The notes: a model not told the origin generated them from the letters alone. Shown: positions 7,304 through 16,997, numbered from the stretch's first letter. The stretch: DNA of 64,000 nucleotides from Nonomuraea soli (GCF_013761175.1 NZ_JACDUR010000004.1:558001-622000), one strand, 5' to 3'. Numbers and translations are program-made.

Positions 7304-7996
7304 TCAGGCCAGGCAGCGCAGGGCGGAGGCGAGTTCCTGGTCCAGCGGGTGATCGGCGGGCAGCCGCCCCACGGTGGCCTCCACGAACTCGGGGAAGGAC
7401 AGCGTGGCGCCGGCGTCGCCGGCGTGCACCCACATCTGCTCGGCCGTCTGCTCCACCTGGACCTTCGCCCCCGCCTCCTCCAGGGCGAACCGGCCGACGT
7501 CGACGCGCCACCGCGTGCGCGCCTCCGCCTCGTCGTCGCCGACCTCGGCGCCCACGTCGTCGGCATGCGTGGCGTACTCCGAGCAGTAGTGGAAGGTCTG
7601 CAGCCCCACCGGATACGGCCCGGCGGCGGTCGCCAGGGTGGCGTCGCGTCCGAGGGCCCGCATGCGCTCGCGCGTCTGCCCGTTGCGCTCTCGCCACTCG
7701 GCCAGCACGTCGGCGACGGGCAGGTCACGCCGCTGCTCCACGCACCACTGGTTGAAGTCGTCGAATCCGCGTACGCCGACCTCCTCCAGCTTGGCCATCA
7801 GCGCGGGCACGGAGCCGTCGAGGCAGGCGTGGTTGTAGAGCTCCTCGCCGGCCAGGTGGCCCAGCACGTCGCGCACCGACCAGCCTTCGCAGCGGGTGGG
7901 CCTGGCCCAGCCGCGCTCGTCGAGCGTGGCGAAGTGCCGGTCGAGCCGGGCCGCCTCGGTGTCGAAGATGTCGAAGGGATCGTGATTGTCCAGCAT
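7304..7996 (-). CDS. Maleylpyruvate isomerase-N (DinB-like) family protein
   Basis: The 230-residue product has the mycothiol-maleylpyruvate-isomerase N-terminal pattern: RCEGWSVRDVLGHLAGEE near residues 35-52 with the first metal His, and a YCSEYATHADDVGAE motif near 143-157 with the second. The C-terminal 70 residues form an SCP2-like alpha/beta part. The ATG at 7996 is favoured; the in-frame GTG at 8014 would lie in the terminator zone of the upstream gene. Family members bind a divalent metal and use mycothiol or act on small acids; the substrate is unknown. It is convergent with the SDR gene. Confidence 0.75.
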   Translation of the reverse strand: MLDNHDPFDIFDTEAARLDRHFATLDERGWARPTRCEGWSVRDVLGHLAGEELYNHACLDGSVPALMAKLEEVGVRGFDDFNQWCVEQRRDLPVADVLAEWRERNGQTRERMRALGRDATLATAAGPYPVGLQTFHYCSEYATHADDVGAEVGDDEAEARTRWRVDVGRFALEEAGAKVQVEQTAEQMWVHAGDAGATLSFPEFVEATVGRLPADHPLDQELASALRCLA

Positions 7997-8017
7997 GCCT
8001 GCAGCCCTACCCACGAA

Positions 8018-8048
8018 AGAGCCCGGCTCCTCTCCGGAGCCGGGCTCT
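8018..8048 (-). terminator. Hairpin terminator of the secreted-protein gene
   Basis: There is a perfect 13-bp stem (AGAGCCCGGCTCC / GGAGCCGGGCTCT) with a 5-base loop, followed on the minus strand by TTTC. It lies 14 bases beyond the stop of the 8062-8802 gene. Confidence 0.9.
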
Positions 8049-8061
8049 GTTCGCTCACTTC

Positions 8062-8802
8062 TTAGTGGTGGGAGTACCAGGAGCGCTTGACGCGCACGTA
8101 CTCGTAGCCACTGGTCGAGCCGTTGAGCTCGTCGTTACCGGCGAACACGGCCTTGAACGTGCCGGACTTCCACGCCTTGGTGGTGGCGTAGAAGCGGCCG
8201 TGACGGTCGGTCCAGTCGCGGGCGACCCACTTCCAGCCGCTGTGACGGCTCTGGCGGTAGTAGATGTTGACCTTCTCGCCGCTCGCGTTGTGCCAGCCCT
8301 CGTCGTTCACCTGGAGGCGACCGGCGAAGTAGATCTTCTTGCCCTTCTTCACGCTCTCCGGGTTGGCGGAGAAGTGCCTGAAGCGGGTGTCGAGCTTGCC
8401 CGCCGGGGCCTGCTCGACGTAGAAGTAGGCGCGGTCGGAGTCCGTCTTGCTGGTCTGGACGTCCGTGGCGAGCGCGGTGGCCTTCCACTTACCGGCCGGG
8501 TCGTTGCCGTTGAACGAGACGGTGTACACCCACTTCTCGGTGTTGCCGATCTCCTTGGCGACGAACGTGCGGACCTGTCCGTCGGCGGGCTCGACCGCGA
8601 TCTCGACCTTGTCGACATCGGGCGACGCCTCGACGACGATCTTCACCTTGGTCTCGCCGCCGCGCGGCACCTTCACCGGGTTCGGCGAGATGTCGACGAT
8701 GTCCACCGTGGGATCGGTGGTGGTCGCGAACGCCGCGCTCGCGGGAACGAGCATGGTGCTACCGGCTGCGACGGCCAGAAGAGATACTGCGAGTTTCTTC
8801 AT
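8062..8802 (-). CDS. Secreted beta-sandwich protein of unknown function
   Basis: The 246-residue product has a Sec signal peptide (MKKLAVSLLAVAAGSTMLVP, then ASAAFA as cleavage site near residue 26). The mature part looks like two Ig-like beta domains: residues about 30-130 (VDIVDISPNPVKVPRGGETKV, a calcium-type strand pattern) and 135-246, which ends in aromatic/basic repeats (IYYRQSRHSGWKWVARDWTDRHGRFYATT style). The second domain resembles the calcium-binding-like repeats found in other actinomycete secreted proteins. No catalytic motif is visible. Its 5' leader contains a hairpin, and a strong terminator follows, so it is a single-gene unit. Confidence 0.75.
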   Translation of the reverse strand: MKKLAVSLLAVAAGSTMLVPASAAFATTTDPTVDIVDISPNPVKVPRGGETKVKIVVEASPDVDKVEIAVEPADGQVRTFVAKEIGNTEKWVYTVSFNGNDPAGKWKATALATDVQTSKTDSDRAYFYVEQAPAGKLDTRFRHFSANPESVKKGKKIYFAGRLQVNDEGWHNASGEKVNIYYRQSRHSGWKWVARDWTDRHGRFYATTKAWKSGTFKAVFAGNDELNGSTSGYEYVRVKRSWYSHH

Positions 8803-8833
8803 GAGGGTGCTGATTCCTCTCCCCGTTACCAGG

Positions 8834-8857
8834 GGGTCGGCTCGGGACTGCCGACCC
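8834..8857 (-). promoter_or_regulatory. Leader hairpin upstream of secreted-protein gene
   Basis: GGGTCGGC and GCCGACCC pair with an 8-base loop 32 bases before the start codon at 8802. On the minus strand a TAAATAG stretch just upstream may be the -10. The rest of the 184-base gap to 8986 holds AT-richer promoter-like DNA and no gene. Confidence 0.5.
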
Positions 8858-8986
8858 TCTATTTACTTTGAGGCACAAATTGGGGAGAAGGTTGACTCAA
8901 GTTGCGGAAAGTTTGTGATCAAGGTTCTGACCTGGTGGATCATGACAGAATCCGTTTACCTAGTTTTGGGATGACCGAAATACGCG

Positions 8987-11185
8987 TCAGGCGGCCAGGA
9001 CCCGGAGCTCGGCGAGCTGCGCCGCAGGCCAGCCGGTGTTCCCCGTGAACACCAGGCGTACGTAGCGCACGGCCGCCATGTTGAAGCCCACCGCGACGAC
9101 GTTGCCCGCCGCCGGGTCGAAGACGTGCTCGCGCGGGCCGACGATCTTCGAGAACGTCACGCCGTCCGTGCTGCCCTCGACGGAGACGGTCTGGGTGCGG
9201 GCGCCCCAGGCGGGCGGAAGGGCCAGCTCCACCTGGTAGATCCGGCAGCTGCCGCCCAGGTCGACGGTGAGGGTCTGCGGGAAGGCGTGGTTGTGGCTCT
9301 CCCAGTAGGTGGCCGCGTCGCCGTCGACGCTGTTGGCAGGCGCGTAACCCTGCTGCGCGGTGCCCTGGGCCGGGCGGCCGAGGGCGGCGTTCTTGCCCGC
9401 GCCGGAGAAGGCCCGCACCTCGGCGATCTTCACCGTCTGGGGGCCGCCCGTGAAGTGCAAGGACAGGCAGCACCCGTACGCGGGCGGGAAGCTGACGGTC
9501 ACCTGGTTCCCCGTGGCGGGGTCGAAGGTGTAGCTGCGCGCCGGGACGACGTCCTCGTAGTCGGCGAGCCCGGCGTAGGCGGCCCGCACCGCGAACGTGA
9601 GCGACCTGGCCGGCTCGCCCGCGGGGGCCTGGATCACCACCTTGTCGGCGGTACGGCGCCCGCCCTGGAAGGCGTAGTTGATGCCGACCTCGGTGAGACC
9701 GGCGGGGACCTCCCAGTAGGTGGCAGGGTCGCGGTCGACCGAGTGGTAGCCCCAGTGGCCGGGGGTGCCGGGCAGGGTGCGGTTGTAGCCCATCTGCAGT
9801 GGCAGCTCGCTGCCGGGCGGGATCACACCGGATCTGGCGCGGGCCACCGCGGCGTAGGCGTCGAGCTTGCCGTTGCCCCACACGGCGTTGCTGCTGCCGT
9901 CGGCGGCGTAGGCGCAGGTGGTGTCCTGCACGCGGATCGCGGTCGCGTCGAGGATCACGCGCGTGTCGTCGACCATGCCGCGCAGGGACGGCATCGCCGA
10001 CCACATCAGGGCGACCGTCGCCGCGGTGTGCGGTGAGGCCATGGAGGTGCCGCTGTAGCTCGCGTACGCGCCGCCGGGCACCGCGGACCGCACGTCGACG
10101 CCGGGTGCGGAGAGGTCGGGCTTGGTGTAGGAGGTGTCGCCGCCCCGGCTCGAGAACGGCGCGATGACGTCCTCGGCGTCGAAGGCCGCCGAGGCGTAGG
10201 CCTGGCCGTTGCCGCCGGGATAGCCGGTGGTCATGCAGGCGGGACCGTCGTTGCCGACGGAGAAGGCGGGGAAGATGCCTGCCCTCACCCAGGAGTCCAG
10301 GACGTCGATGTACCACTCGCTGTAGCCGATGCTGCCCCAGGAGTTGTTGACGATGTCGGGCGCCAGGTCGGGCCGGGGATCGGCGCCGGACAGGTCGGTC
10401 GGCGCCAGCATCCACTGACCGGCCGCCAGCAGGTGCGCGGCCGAACACGTCGTCTGCTCGCAGGCCTTGGCCGCGATCCACTTCACGTCGGGCGCGACGC
10501 CGATGCCGCCGGATCCCGCCATGGTGCCCATCGTGTGGGTGCCGTGGCCGTCGGTGTCGCAGGGCGCCGCCGCCGGGCAGGCCTGGGCGGGATCGAACCA
10601 GTTGTGGTCGTGGTCGACGCCGGAGCCGGACTGGCCGCGGTACTGCCCGGCGAGAGCGGGATGGTCCCACTGCACGCCCGTGTCGATGTTGGCGACCACG
10701 ATGCCCTGCCCGCGCGCGCCGTGCTCGGTCCACGTCCGGTCCGCGCGGATCTTGCTGACGTTCCACTCGACGCCCTCGGAAGACGCCTGGGCGGGGGAGG
10801 TGGCGACGGGCACGGTCATCGGCACCGGCCGGTCGGCCTCGACCCTGGCGACCTCGGGCAACCTCGCCAGGCGGGCGCGGAGGGCGGCATCGCCCCTGAC
10901 CTGGATCGTGTTGGAGATCCAGAACGAGGTGTACTCGGCGCCGACGTCGTGCAGGAGATCGATGGCCCGCTTCTGGGCGGAGTCCGCCGCGCTCTTCCGC
11001 GCGCGGATCACCTCCGTGCTCTTGGCGGGCTTGGTCTTCTTGCTCTCAAGGCCGCGGAAGTCGGCGTCCTGGGCGAAGCGCAACCAGAAGACCTCTTCCG
11101 CCGTCGCGGAGGCAGACTGGGCAGGCACGAGGCCGCCGATCAGTCCCACCGCGACGGCCGCAACTAACCTCCATTTGATCATCAT
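8987..11185 (-). CDS. Secreted subtilisin-family (S8) peptidase with discoidin-like domains
   Basis: The 732-residue product has a signal peptide (to about residue 28), an I9-like propeptide (about 30-125) and an S8 catalytic domain with Asp168 (NIDTGVQ), His214 (HGTHTMG) and Ser381 (GTSMASPH), plus oxyanion Asn281. After the protease domain come two F5/8 type C (discoidin-like) carbohydrate or surface-binding domains, about 455-590 and 595-732; the last ends like those of the neighbouring glucanase (NTGWPAAQLAELRVL). It is probably self-activating and acts outside the cell. The two Met codons at the start are adjacent; either could be used. It is transcribed in the same direction as the glucanase gene but separated from it by a terminator. 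Confidence 0.88.
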   Translation of the reverse strand: MMIKWRLVAAVAVGLIGGLVPAQSASATAEEVFWLRFAQDADFRGLESKKTKPAKSTEVIRARKSAADSAQKRAIDLLHDVGAEYTSFWISNTIQVRGDAALRARLARLPEVARVEADRPVPMTVPVATSPAQASSEGVEWNVSKIRADRTWTEHGARGQGIVVANIDTGVQWDHPALAGQYRGQSGSGVDHDHNWFDPAQACPAAAPCDTDGHGTHTMGTMAGSGGIGVAPDVKWIAAKACEQTTCSAAHLLAAGQWMLAPTDLSGADPRPDLAPDIVNNSWGSIGYSEWYIDVLDSWVRAGIFPAFSVGNDGPACMTTGYPGGNGQAYASAAFDAEDVIAPFSSRGGDTSYTKPDLSAPGVDVRSAVPGGAYASYSGTSMASPHTAATVALMWSAMPSLRGMVDDTRVILDATAIRVQDTTCAYAADGSSNAVWGNGKLDAYAAVARARSGVIPPGSELPLQMGYNRTLPGTPGHWGYHSVDRDPATYWEVPAGLTEVGINYAFQGGRRTADKVVIQAPAGEPARSLTFAVRAAYAGLADYEDVVPARSYTFDPATGNQVTVSFPPAYGCCLSLHFTGGPQTVKIAEVRAFSGAGKNAALGRPAQGTAQQGYAPANSVDGDAATYWESHNHAFPQTLTVDLGGSCRIYQVELALPPAWGARTQTVSVEGSTDGVTFSKIVGPREHVFDPAAGNVVAVGFNMAAVRYVRLVFTGNTGWPAAQLAELRVLAA

Positions 11186-11224
11186 ATTCTTAGCATAAGC
11201 ATGAAAAAAGACGACAAGATGACA

Positions 11225-11257
11225 AACAGGGGTGCGGCAGATGGCCGCACCCCTGTT
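11225..11257 (-). terminator. Hairpin terminator of the GH87 gene
   Basis: There is a 14-bp perfect stem (AACAGGGGTGCGGC / GCCGCACCCCTGTT) with loop AGATG, followed on the minus strand by TTGTC. It lies 17 bases past the GH87 stop codon and ahead of the peptidase promoter region. Confidence 0.85.
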
Positions 11258-11273
11258 CAGCAGGAGGAATCCG

Positions 11274-14200
11274 TCAGTTGATGTTGATGGTGAAGGTGGT
11301 CGTGGTGTTGCGGATGTTGGTGTGGTTGTTGGTCATGGTGAGGTTGTTGAAGGTGACCGACCCCACCGCCGGACCCTGGCCGGGCTCGGGGAGCTCGTTG
11401 GCCCAGAGGGCGAAGCCCGACTTGGCGTCGAACGCGTCGCCGCTCTTCTTCGCCCCCGAGATGCTGATGTTCGTCAGGACCGTGTCGGTCATGGGGTTCT
11501 CCGGCTGACCGCCGTTGTACTTCGTCTGGAACATGATCCCGTGATACGTGGGATCGACGATGTCCACGTTGGTGACGCGGATGCCGCGGAACTCCTTGGA
11601 GGCCGAGAACAGCCAGATGCCCGGGAAGGTCTGGGCGCCCCAGAAGTGGCCGCCCGCCCGCATGATCGAGATGTTCTCGAACCTCGTCGGCGTGGTGCCG
11701 AACCCGCGGAACGGGTAGCCGAAGTCGAGCGAGCTGATCGTGATGCCCGAGTAGGTCAGCGTGTCGGCGATGTAGATGTTGCGGAAGACGTTGTCGAGAC
11801 CGCCGTAGACCGCCAGGCCCGCGGCACGCCACGACAGCGTGGCCGACAGGTTCTCGAAGACGTTGCCCGTATTGTCGCCCTGGGCGATGTCCTGCGCGTT
11901 GAACAGGGCGAACGCGTCGTCTCCCGACGTTCTGGAGTCGACGTTCCGCACCGTGTTGTTGCGGCTGTTGTTGGTGAAGTTGATCGCGTCCGCGAACAGG
12001 TTGCGCGCACGGCTGTTGGTGACGTTGACGTTCTGGATGTTGGTGCCCCAGACCATGACCACCTGGTGCTCGACCCAGAGGTTGTCGAGGGTGAGGTTGC
12101 TGACGCCGGTCAGGTTGAACACCTTGCCGGGGCCGTCGATGCGCGAGATGTAGTTGCCGAACACGGCGAACCCGGTGAACGACGAGCCGCCGGCGGTCGC
12201 GGCCACGTCGAAGCCGACGTCGGTGTTGGACTGGCCGGTGGGGGCGTAGAACCTGGAGAACCAGGGGCCGGCGCCGACCAGCTTGATCGCCTTGCCGTAC
12301 ACGTTGAACTTCTGGCTGATCTGGTAGGTGCCGGCGGGCAGGTACACGCCCTCCCAGCCGCTCTCCATCCTGGCCTTGTCGAGGGCCGCCTGCACGTCCT
12401 GGTGGCTGGTGCCGTTGGGGACGACGTACTTGGCGGGATCGGGGTTGGCGATCGGCGCGACCTGTTCGGTGTCGATGAAGTCGATCGCGTAGGTGGTGCT
12501 GTTGGCGGCGTCCTTCTGCAGGCGGATCTTGGTGCCCGCCGGGAAGGTGCCGTCGAGCATCACGTTGGCCTCGTCGTAGATGTGGCGCGGTGCGCCGGAG
12601 CCGGGCGACTCGTTGGGTCCGGCCTCGGGCCCGTAGTGCCACATGTGCCGCGAGGTCAGGTTGATCGCCTTGTGGAAGGCGCCGTTGACGTAGACGTTCA
12701 GGGTGGAGTTGATGCCGCCACCGCCCGGCGCGTCGGGGATGGAGAACCGGGTGACCAGCGTGTTCGTACTGGCCTTGGTGGTGAACTCGACGAAGGCGCC
12801 CGTCTGGTTGAGCGTGACGGCCTTGCGGCCCGAGGCCTCGCCGTCCAGCTCGCCGATGTCGCGGCTGGGGCCGACCACGGCGGCGCCTCCGCCGGTGGCG
12901 GCGTCTTCCGCCTCGTAGTGGTCGTAGGGCATGTTGGCGCCGCGTCCCACGAACAGTGACTGGCTGACGGTGTTGTTGGCCCGCTTCACCGGCAGCTCGT
13001 TGGCGTCGTCGGCGACGACCGCGCGCACGGTGAAGCGGCCGTTGGCGGCGGTCCAGGTGCCCATGGTGACCGGCGAGGTGGTGGCGCCGGCCGCGATGGC
13101 CCCGTTGTGGCTGCCCGTCAGCGTCCTGACCGTGGCGCCCGAGTCGTCCAGCACGGTGACCGTGATGGGGTGCGCGCCCGCGGCGGAGGCCACGGTGCCC
13201 TGGTTCTTCAGCGCCACGGAGAAGGTGACCGTGCCGCCGTTCGACGGGTTGCCGGGCGACCAGGTCACCAGCGGCACCAGGTCCGAGCTGTCGACCTGGC
13301 GGACCACCAGGGCGGAGGAGGCGGTGAAGGAGTTGTTGCCCTCGTCCTGCTCGACGACCGTGCCGGCCTCGTCGGCCTTGGCGGTCAGCGCGTAGGAGCC
13401 GGCGTCACGCGGGCCGATCCCGGCGGTGACGGTCGTGGAGGCGCCGGCCGCCAGGGCGCCGACGTTCGCCGTACCGACCTTGGTCTCGCCGAGGTAGAGG
13501 TTGACGTTCGTCGCCGCGGAGGCGGCGGTGCCCTGGTTCCTGACCGTGGCCGACAGGGTGATCGCGTCGGTCTCGACGGGCGAGGCCGGCGTCCACGACG
13601 CGGCGGTGACCACGAGATCGGGGTTGGGGGCGGCGGAGCCGAACACCTGGAACTCGGCGATCTGACCGCCGGGTGCGCCGGTGTTGCTGGAGATCCTCAG
13701 CTGCACGTCGGCGACGGTGGCCGTGAGTGGGATGGTCACGCTGTTGCCGGAGGCGGGGTTGAAGACGTAGTCGGCGGCCGCCTTGAGGCTGGTGTAGGCC
13801 GTGGCGCCCTGGTCGCGGCCCAGGATCTGGATGTTCTGGGTACGGGTGCCCCACGCGGTGGCCGGGTTGAGCTTGAGCACGACCTGGGTGAGGTTGGCGT
13901 TGGCGCCCAGCTTGACGGTGAGGGTGTTGGGGAAGGCGCCCGAGTTGGCCTCCCAGTAGGTGTTCAGGTCGCCGTCGACCGCGTTGGCCGCCACGAAGGT
14001 GTGGACGTGGCCCGACTCGACGACCTCCTTGCCGCTCGCGAGGTTCGTCCCGGTCCCCGTGCCGGTGCGGGTGACCGCGTTGCTCTCGGCGGAGACGTTG
14101 CCCGCGGCGTCCTTGGCCTTGACGTGGTAGGTCACCGTGGCGGTCGCCGGCTGGTTGTCGGTGTGGGTGGTGACGTTCCCGCCCACCGAGGCGCGGAGCG

Positions 14201-15548
14201 CGCCGTTGGCGTAGATGTCGTAGCCGGTGACCCCGACGTTGTCGGTGGAGGCGGTCCAGGTGAGCTGGATCTGGCCGCTCGCCGGCTGGGTGTAGGCCAG
14301 GTTCGAGGGCGCGGTCGGCGCCTGGGTGTCACCGGTGTCGCCCTGGCGGGTGACGGTGTTGCCGGCGGGTGACTGGTTGCCCGCGGCGTCCTTGGCCTTG
14401 ACGTAGTAGGAGACCGTCTCGCTCGCCGGCCGGTTGTCGGTGTAGGTGGTGACGTTGCCCGCGACGCTGGTCAGCAGGGCGTTGTTGGCGTAGACGTCGT
14501 AGCCGGTGACCCCGACGTTGTCGGTGGAGGCGGTCCAGGTGAGCCGGATCTGGCCGCTCGCCGGCTGGGTGTAGGCCAGGTTCGCCGGTGCGGTCGGCGC
14601 CTGGGTGTCACCGGAGTCCGGTCCGTAGACCTCGAGCTCCGACAGCTGCCCCGCGGGCCAGCCGGTGTTGGCGGTGATGTGCACCCTGACGTATCGGACG
14701 ATCGCCGCGTTGAAGGTGATCGTCGCCGTCGGGGTGAAGGCGCGGCCCGCCGACGCCACGAGGTCGGTGAAGGTGGTCCCGTCGGTGCTTCCGCGGACCG
14801 CGAGGGTCTGGGTGCGCGACTCCCACGTGGACGGCAGCTTCAGCACGACCTTGTTGACGCTGACGGCCGAGCCCAGGTCCACCTGGATCCACTGGGGGAA
14901 GGCGTTGTTGGCGCTCTCCCAGTAGGTGGCCTGGTTGCCGTCGTTGGCGTTGCCCGCGACGAAGCCGTTGACGGTCGTGCTGGAGCTCATCGCCCGGCCC
15001 GACGCGAGGTTGCCGGAGGAGGTGGCCGTGCCGTAGATCTCGAACTCCGACAGCTGGCCCGCCTGCCAGCCGGTGTTGGCGGTGATGTTGACGCGGACGT
15101 AGCGGGTGGTGGTGGCCGGGAAGTTGATCGTCACGGTGTTGCCGTTGCCGGGGGAGAACGTGTACGCCGCCGAGCTGACGATGGCGCCGAAGCCGGTGCC
15201 GTCGGTGCTGCCCTGGACGGTCAGCGTCTGTGTCCTCGACTCCCAGCCCGCCGGCAGCTTCAGGACCACCTGGTCGATGCTGGTGCTCGTGCCGAGATCC
15301 ACCCTGGCCCACTGGGGGAAGGCGTTGTTGGCGCTCTCCCAGTAGGTGGCCTGGTTGCCGTCGTTGACGTTGCCGGCCGTGTAGCCCTGGGTGGAGGAGC
15401 TGGTCGTGACGGGTTTGCCGGCTGCGAGGTTGGGGCCGCCCGCTGCCATCGCGGGGGCCGCGGGTAAGCCGACGGCCGCCATCAGGGTCGCGATCATGAC
15501 CGCGACCAGGCGAAGGATCGAGGGGCGTTGTCTCATGGGGGGCCTCAT
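11274..15548 (-). CDS. Secreted GH87-type alpha-1,3-glucanase/mycodextranase, multi-domain
   Basis: The 1424-residue product is secreted (signal peptide to about residue 36, AMAAGG). Domains in order: two F5/8 type C domains (about 38-175 and 178-312), two FN3 domains (315-400, 412-495), a third F5/8 domain (500-635), two CARDB repeats (640-745, 755-870), a CBM6-like domain (880-1040) and a right-handed beta-helix (1045-1424). The helix holds FADAINF and SGDDAFALF, placing Asp1187 and Asp1210-Asp1211 at the 23/24-residue spacing of the GH87 catalytic triad. GH87 enzymes cut alpha-1,3-glucan or nigeran. ATG 15548 is used; ATG 15536 is an alternative. The LacI gene diverges from it, and the sugar uptake operon follows that gene. 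Confidence 0.8.
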   Translation of the reverse strand: MRPPMRQRPSILRLVAVMIATLMAAVGLPAAPAMAAGGPNLAAGKPVTTSSSTQGYTAGNVNDGNQATYWESANNAFPQWARVDLGTSTSIDQVVLKLPAGWESRTQTLTVQGSTDGTGFGAIVSSAAYTFSPGNGNTVTINFPATTTRYVRVNITANTGWQAGQLSEFEIYGTATSSGNLASGRAMSSSTTVNGFVAGNANDGNQATYWESANNAFPQWIQVDLGSAVSVNKVVLKLPSTWESRTQTLAVRGSTDGTTFTDLVASAGRAFTPTATITFNAAIVRYVRVHITANTGWPAGQLSELEVYGPDSGDTQAPTAPANLAYTQPASGQIRLTWTASTDNVGVTGYDVYANNALLTSVAGNVTTYTDNRPASETVSYYVKAKDAAGNQSPAGNTVTRQGDTGDTQAPTAPSNLAYTQPASGQIQLTWTASTDNVGVTGYDIYANGALRASVGGNVTTHTDNQPATATVTYHVKAKDAAGNVSAESNAVTRTGTGTGTNLASGKEVVESGHVHTFVAANAVDGDLNTYWEANSGAFPNTLTVKLGANANLTQVVLKLNPATAWGTRTQNIQILGRDQGATAYTSLKAAADYVFNPASGNSVTIPLTATVADVQLRISSNTGAPGGQIAEFQVFGSAAPNPDLVVTAASWTPASPVETDAITLSATVRNQGTAASAATNVNLYLGETKVGTANVGALAAGASTTVTAGIGPRDAGSYALTAKADEAGTVVEQDEGNNSFTASSALVVRQVDSSDLVPLVTWSPGNPSNGGTVTFSVALKNQGTVASAAGAHPITVTVLDDSGATVRTLTGSHNGAIAAGATTSPVTMGTWTAANGRFTVRAVVADDANELPVKRANNTVSQSLFVGRGANMPYDHYEAEDAATGGGAAVVGPSRDIGELDGEASGRKAVTLNQTGAFVEFTTKASTNTLVTRFSIPDAPGGGGINSTLNVYVNGAFHKAINLTSRHMWHYGPEAGPNESPGSGAPRHIYDEANVMLDGTFPAGTKIRLQKDAANSTTYAIDFIDTEQVAPIANPDPAKYVVPNGTSHQDVQAALDKARMESGWEGVYLPAGTYQISQKFNVYGKAIKLVGAGPWFSRFYAPTGQSNTDVGFDVAATAGGSSFTGFAVFGNYISRIDGPGKVFNLTGVSNLTLDNLWVEHQVVMVWGTNIQNVNVTNSRARNLFADAINFTNNSRNNTVRNVDSRTSGDDAFALFNAQDIAQGDNTGNVFENLSATLSWRAAGLAVYGGLDNVFRNIYIADTLTYSGITISSLDFGYPFRGFGTTPTRFENISIMRAGGHFWGAQTFPGIWLFSASKEFRGIRVTNVDIVDPTYHGIMFQTKYNGGQPENPMTDTVLTNISISGAKKSGDAFDAKSGFALWANELPEPGQGPAVGSVTFNNLTMTNNHTNIRNTTTTFTININ

Positions 15549-15727
15549 GGGGGGTGCGAACCTCTCTTGGGGCGTGCTGAGTTGGCCTCACCATAAGATG
15601 GCCAGCAGAAGGCTGCAATATTTCGACTAGATTTCGCAGATAGTCGACTGACTGCTGAAGTTGATGTGCGCACGACCGGTGTGTCGCCGTTGTGCGCTCG
15701 CCATATGCAGGACCTTCGCCCGAGGGA

Positions 15728-15765
15728 GCGCAAGCTCTTGCGCAAGTGCCGCAGTATGCTTGCGC
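15728..15765. promoter_or_regulatory. Probable LacI operator cluster (CTTGCGC half-sites)
   Basis: GCGCAAG (15728-15734) and CTTGCGC (15737-15743) form a palindrome with a 2-base centre; a third CTTGCGC lies at 15759-15765 over the start of the regulator gene. CTTGC-type elements are known in Streptomyces maltose promoters. The position suggests autoregulation and possibly control of the divergent GH87 gene. Confidence 0.55.
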
Positions 15766-16817
15766 TCGTGACTGAATCCCCGGCGTCCGGCCGCACCGCC
15801 ACCCGTCGGCTCGCCGAGGTCGCCAAGAAGGTCGGCGTCAGCGAGGCCACCGTCAGCCGCGTGCTGAACGGCAAGCCCGGCGTCTCCGAGGCGACCCGCG
15901 CGGCCGTGCTCACAGCGCTCGACGTGCTCGGCTACGAGCGGCCCACCCAGCTGCGCGGCGAACGTGCCCGCCTGGTCGGCCTGGTGCTGCCGGAACTGGC
16001 CAACCCGATCTTCCCCGCGCTGGCCGAGGTGGTCGGCGGCGCGCTGGCCCAGCGCGGCTTCACCCCCGTGCTCTGCACCCGTACGGCAGGCGGCCTGTCC
16101 GAGGCCGACTACGTCGAGATGCTGCTCGACCAGCAGGTCTCCGGCGTCGTCTTCGCCGGCGGCCACTTCGCGGAGGACGACGCACCCCACGACCACTACC
16201 ACCGCCTGCTGGAGCTGCGCCTGCCGGTGGTGCTGGTCAACGCCGCCACCGAGGGCCTGGCCTTCCCGCGTGTGTCGACCGACGACGAGGTCGCCGTGGA
16301 GCAGGCTTTCGGCCACCTGGTCTCGCTGGGCCACGAGCGCATCGGCATGGTGCTCGGCCCCGAGGACCACGTGCCCTCCAACCGCAAGCTCCAGGCCTTC
16401 CGCGCCGAGGCCGCCAGGGCCGGGCTGGAGGTCGGGCCGCAGGACGTGGAACGCAGCCTCTTCGCGCTGGAGGGCGGCCAGGCCGTGACCAATCGCCTGG
16501 TCAAGCGCGGCATCACCGGCATCATCTGCGCCAGCGACGTGCTCGCCCTCGGTGCCATAAGAGCCGTGCGGCGCCTGGGTCTGTCGGTGCCCGAGGACGT
16601 CTCGGTCGTCGGCTACGACGACTCGGCCTTCATGAACTGCACCCACCCGCCGCTCACCACCGTGCGCCAGCCCCTGGAGTCGATCGGGCGCACGGCCGTC
16701 ACGCTCCTGGTGAGCCAGATCGACGGGGCGGTGGCCTCCACGGAGGAGCTGCTGTTCGAGCCCGAGCTGGTCGTGCGCGGGTCCACCGGCCCCGTGCGCG
16801 CGAAGGTCGGCGCCTGA
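15756..16817 (+). CDS. LacI-family regulator of the alpha-glucan locus
   Basis: The 353-residue product has a LacI helix-turn-helix (TRRLAEVAKKVGVSEATVSR, then VLNGKPGVSEATR) and a periplasmic-binding-protein-like effector domain (about 75-350) with the IICASDVLALGAIRAVRRLG and VVGYDDSAFM motifs. It probably represses the divergent GH87 gene and the downstream uptake operon until an alpha-gluco-oligosaccharide binds. The start is uncertain: ATG 15756 or GTG 15768, neither with a clear ribosome binding site. A strong terminator at 16838 separates it from the transporter genes. Confidence 0.88.
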   Translation: MLALVTESPASGRTATRRLAEVAKKVGVSEATVSRVLNGKPGVSEATRAAVLTALDVLGYERPTQLRGERARLVGLVLPELANPIFPALAEVVGGALAQRGFTPVLCTRTAGGLSEADYVEMLLDQQVSGVVFAGGHFAEDDAPHDHYHRLLELRLPVVLVNAATEGLAFPRVSTDDEVAVEQAFGHLVSLGHERIGMVLGPEDHVPSNRKLQAFRAEAARAGLEVGPQDVERSLFALEGGQAVTNRLVKRGITGIICASDVLALGAIRAVRRLGLSVPEDVSVVGYDDSAFMNCTHPPLTTVRQPLESIGRTAVTLLVSQIDGAVASTEELLFEPELVVRGSTGPVRAKVGA

Positions 16818-16837
16818 GCCAGAGCCACCCATCTTCA

Positions 16838-16867
16838 GGGCTTCCGGACTGTCCGGAAGCCCTTTTT
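16838..16867 (+). terminator. Rho-independent terminator after LacI gene
   Basis: GGGCTTCCGGA and TCCGGAAGCCC form an 11-bp stem with a 3-base loop, followed by TTTTT. This is a textbook terminator, rare in such GC-rich DNA. Confidence 0.95.
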
Positions 16868-16891
16868 AGTGCACATACGTCGTCTTGTCAC

Positions 16892-16953
16892 TTTCTTGCA
16901 TCGATCACGTCGATGTCTTGCTGGCTTCTGTAGCGGTTTGTATGTTTCTTGCA
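16892..16953. promoter_or_regulatory. Direct TTTCTTGCA repeats before the sugar-binding-protein gene
   Basis: TTTCTTGCA occurs at 16892-16900 and 16945-16953, 53 bases apart (about five helical turns, hence the same face). A related GTCTTGC lies between them at 16915. They share CTTGC with the element before the LacI gene, so they are the likely operators of the uptake operon. Confidence 0.6.
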
Positions 16954-16997
16954 CCAACGCGCCGTGAAACGGGCTCGTAACCTCAGGAGGAGCCTTA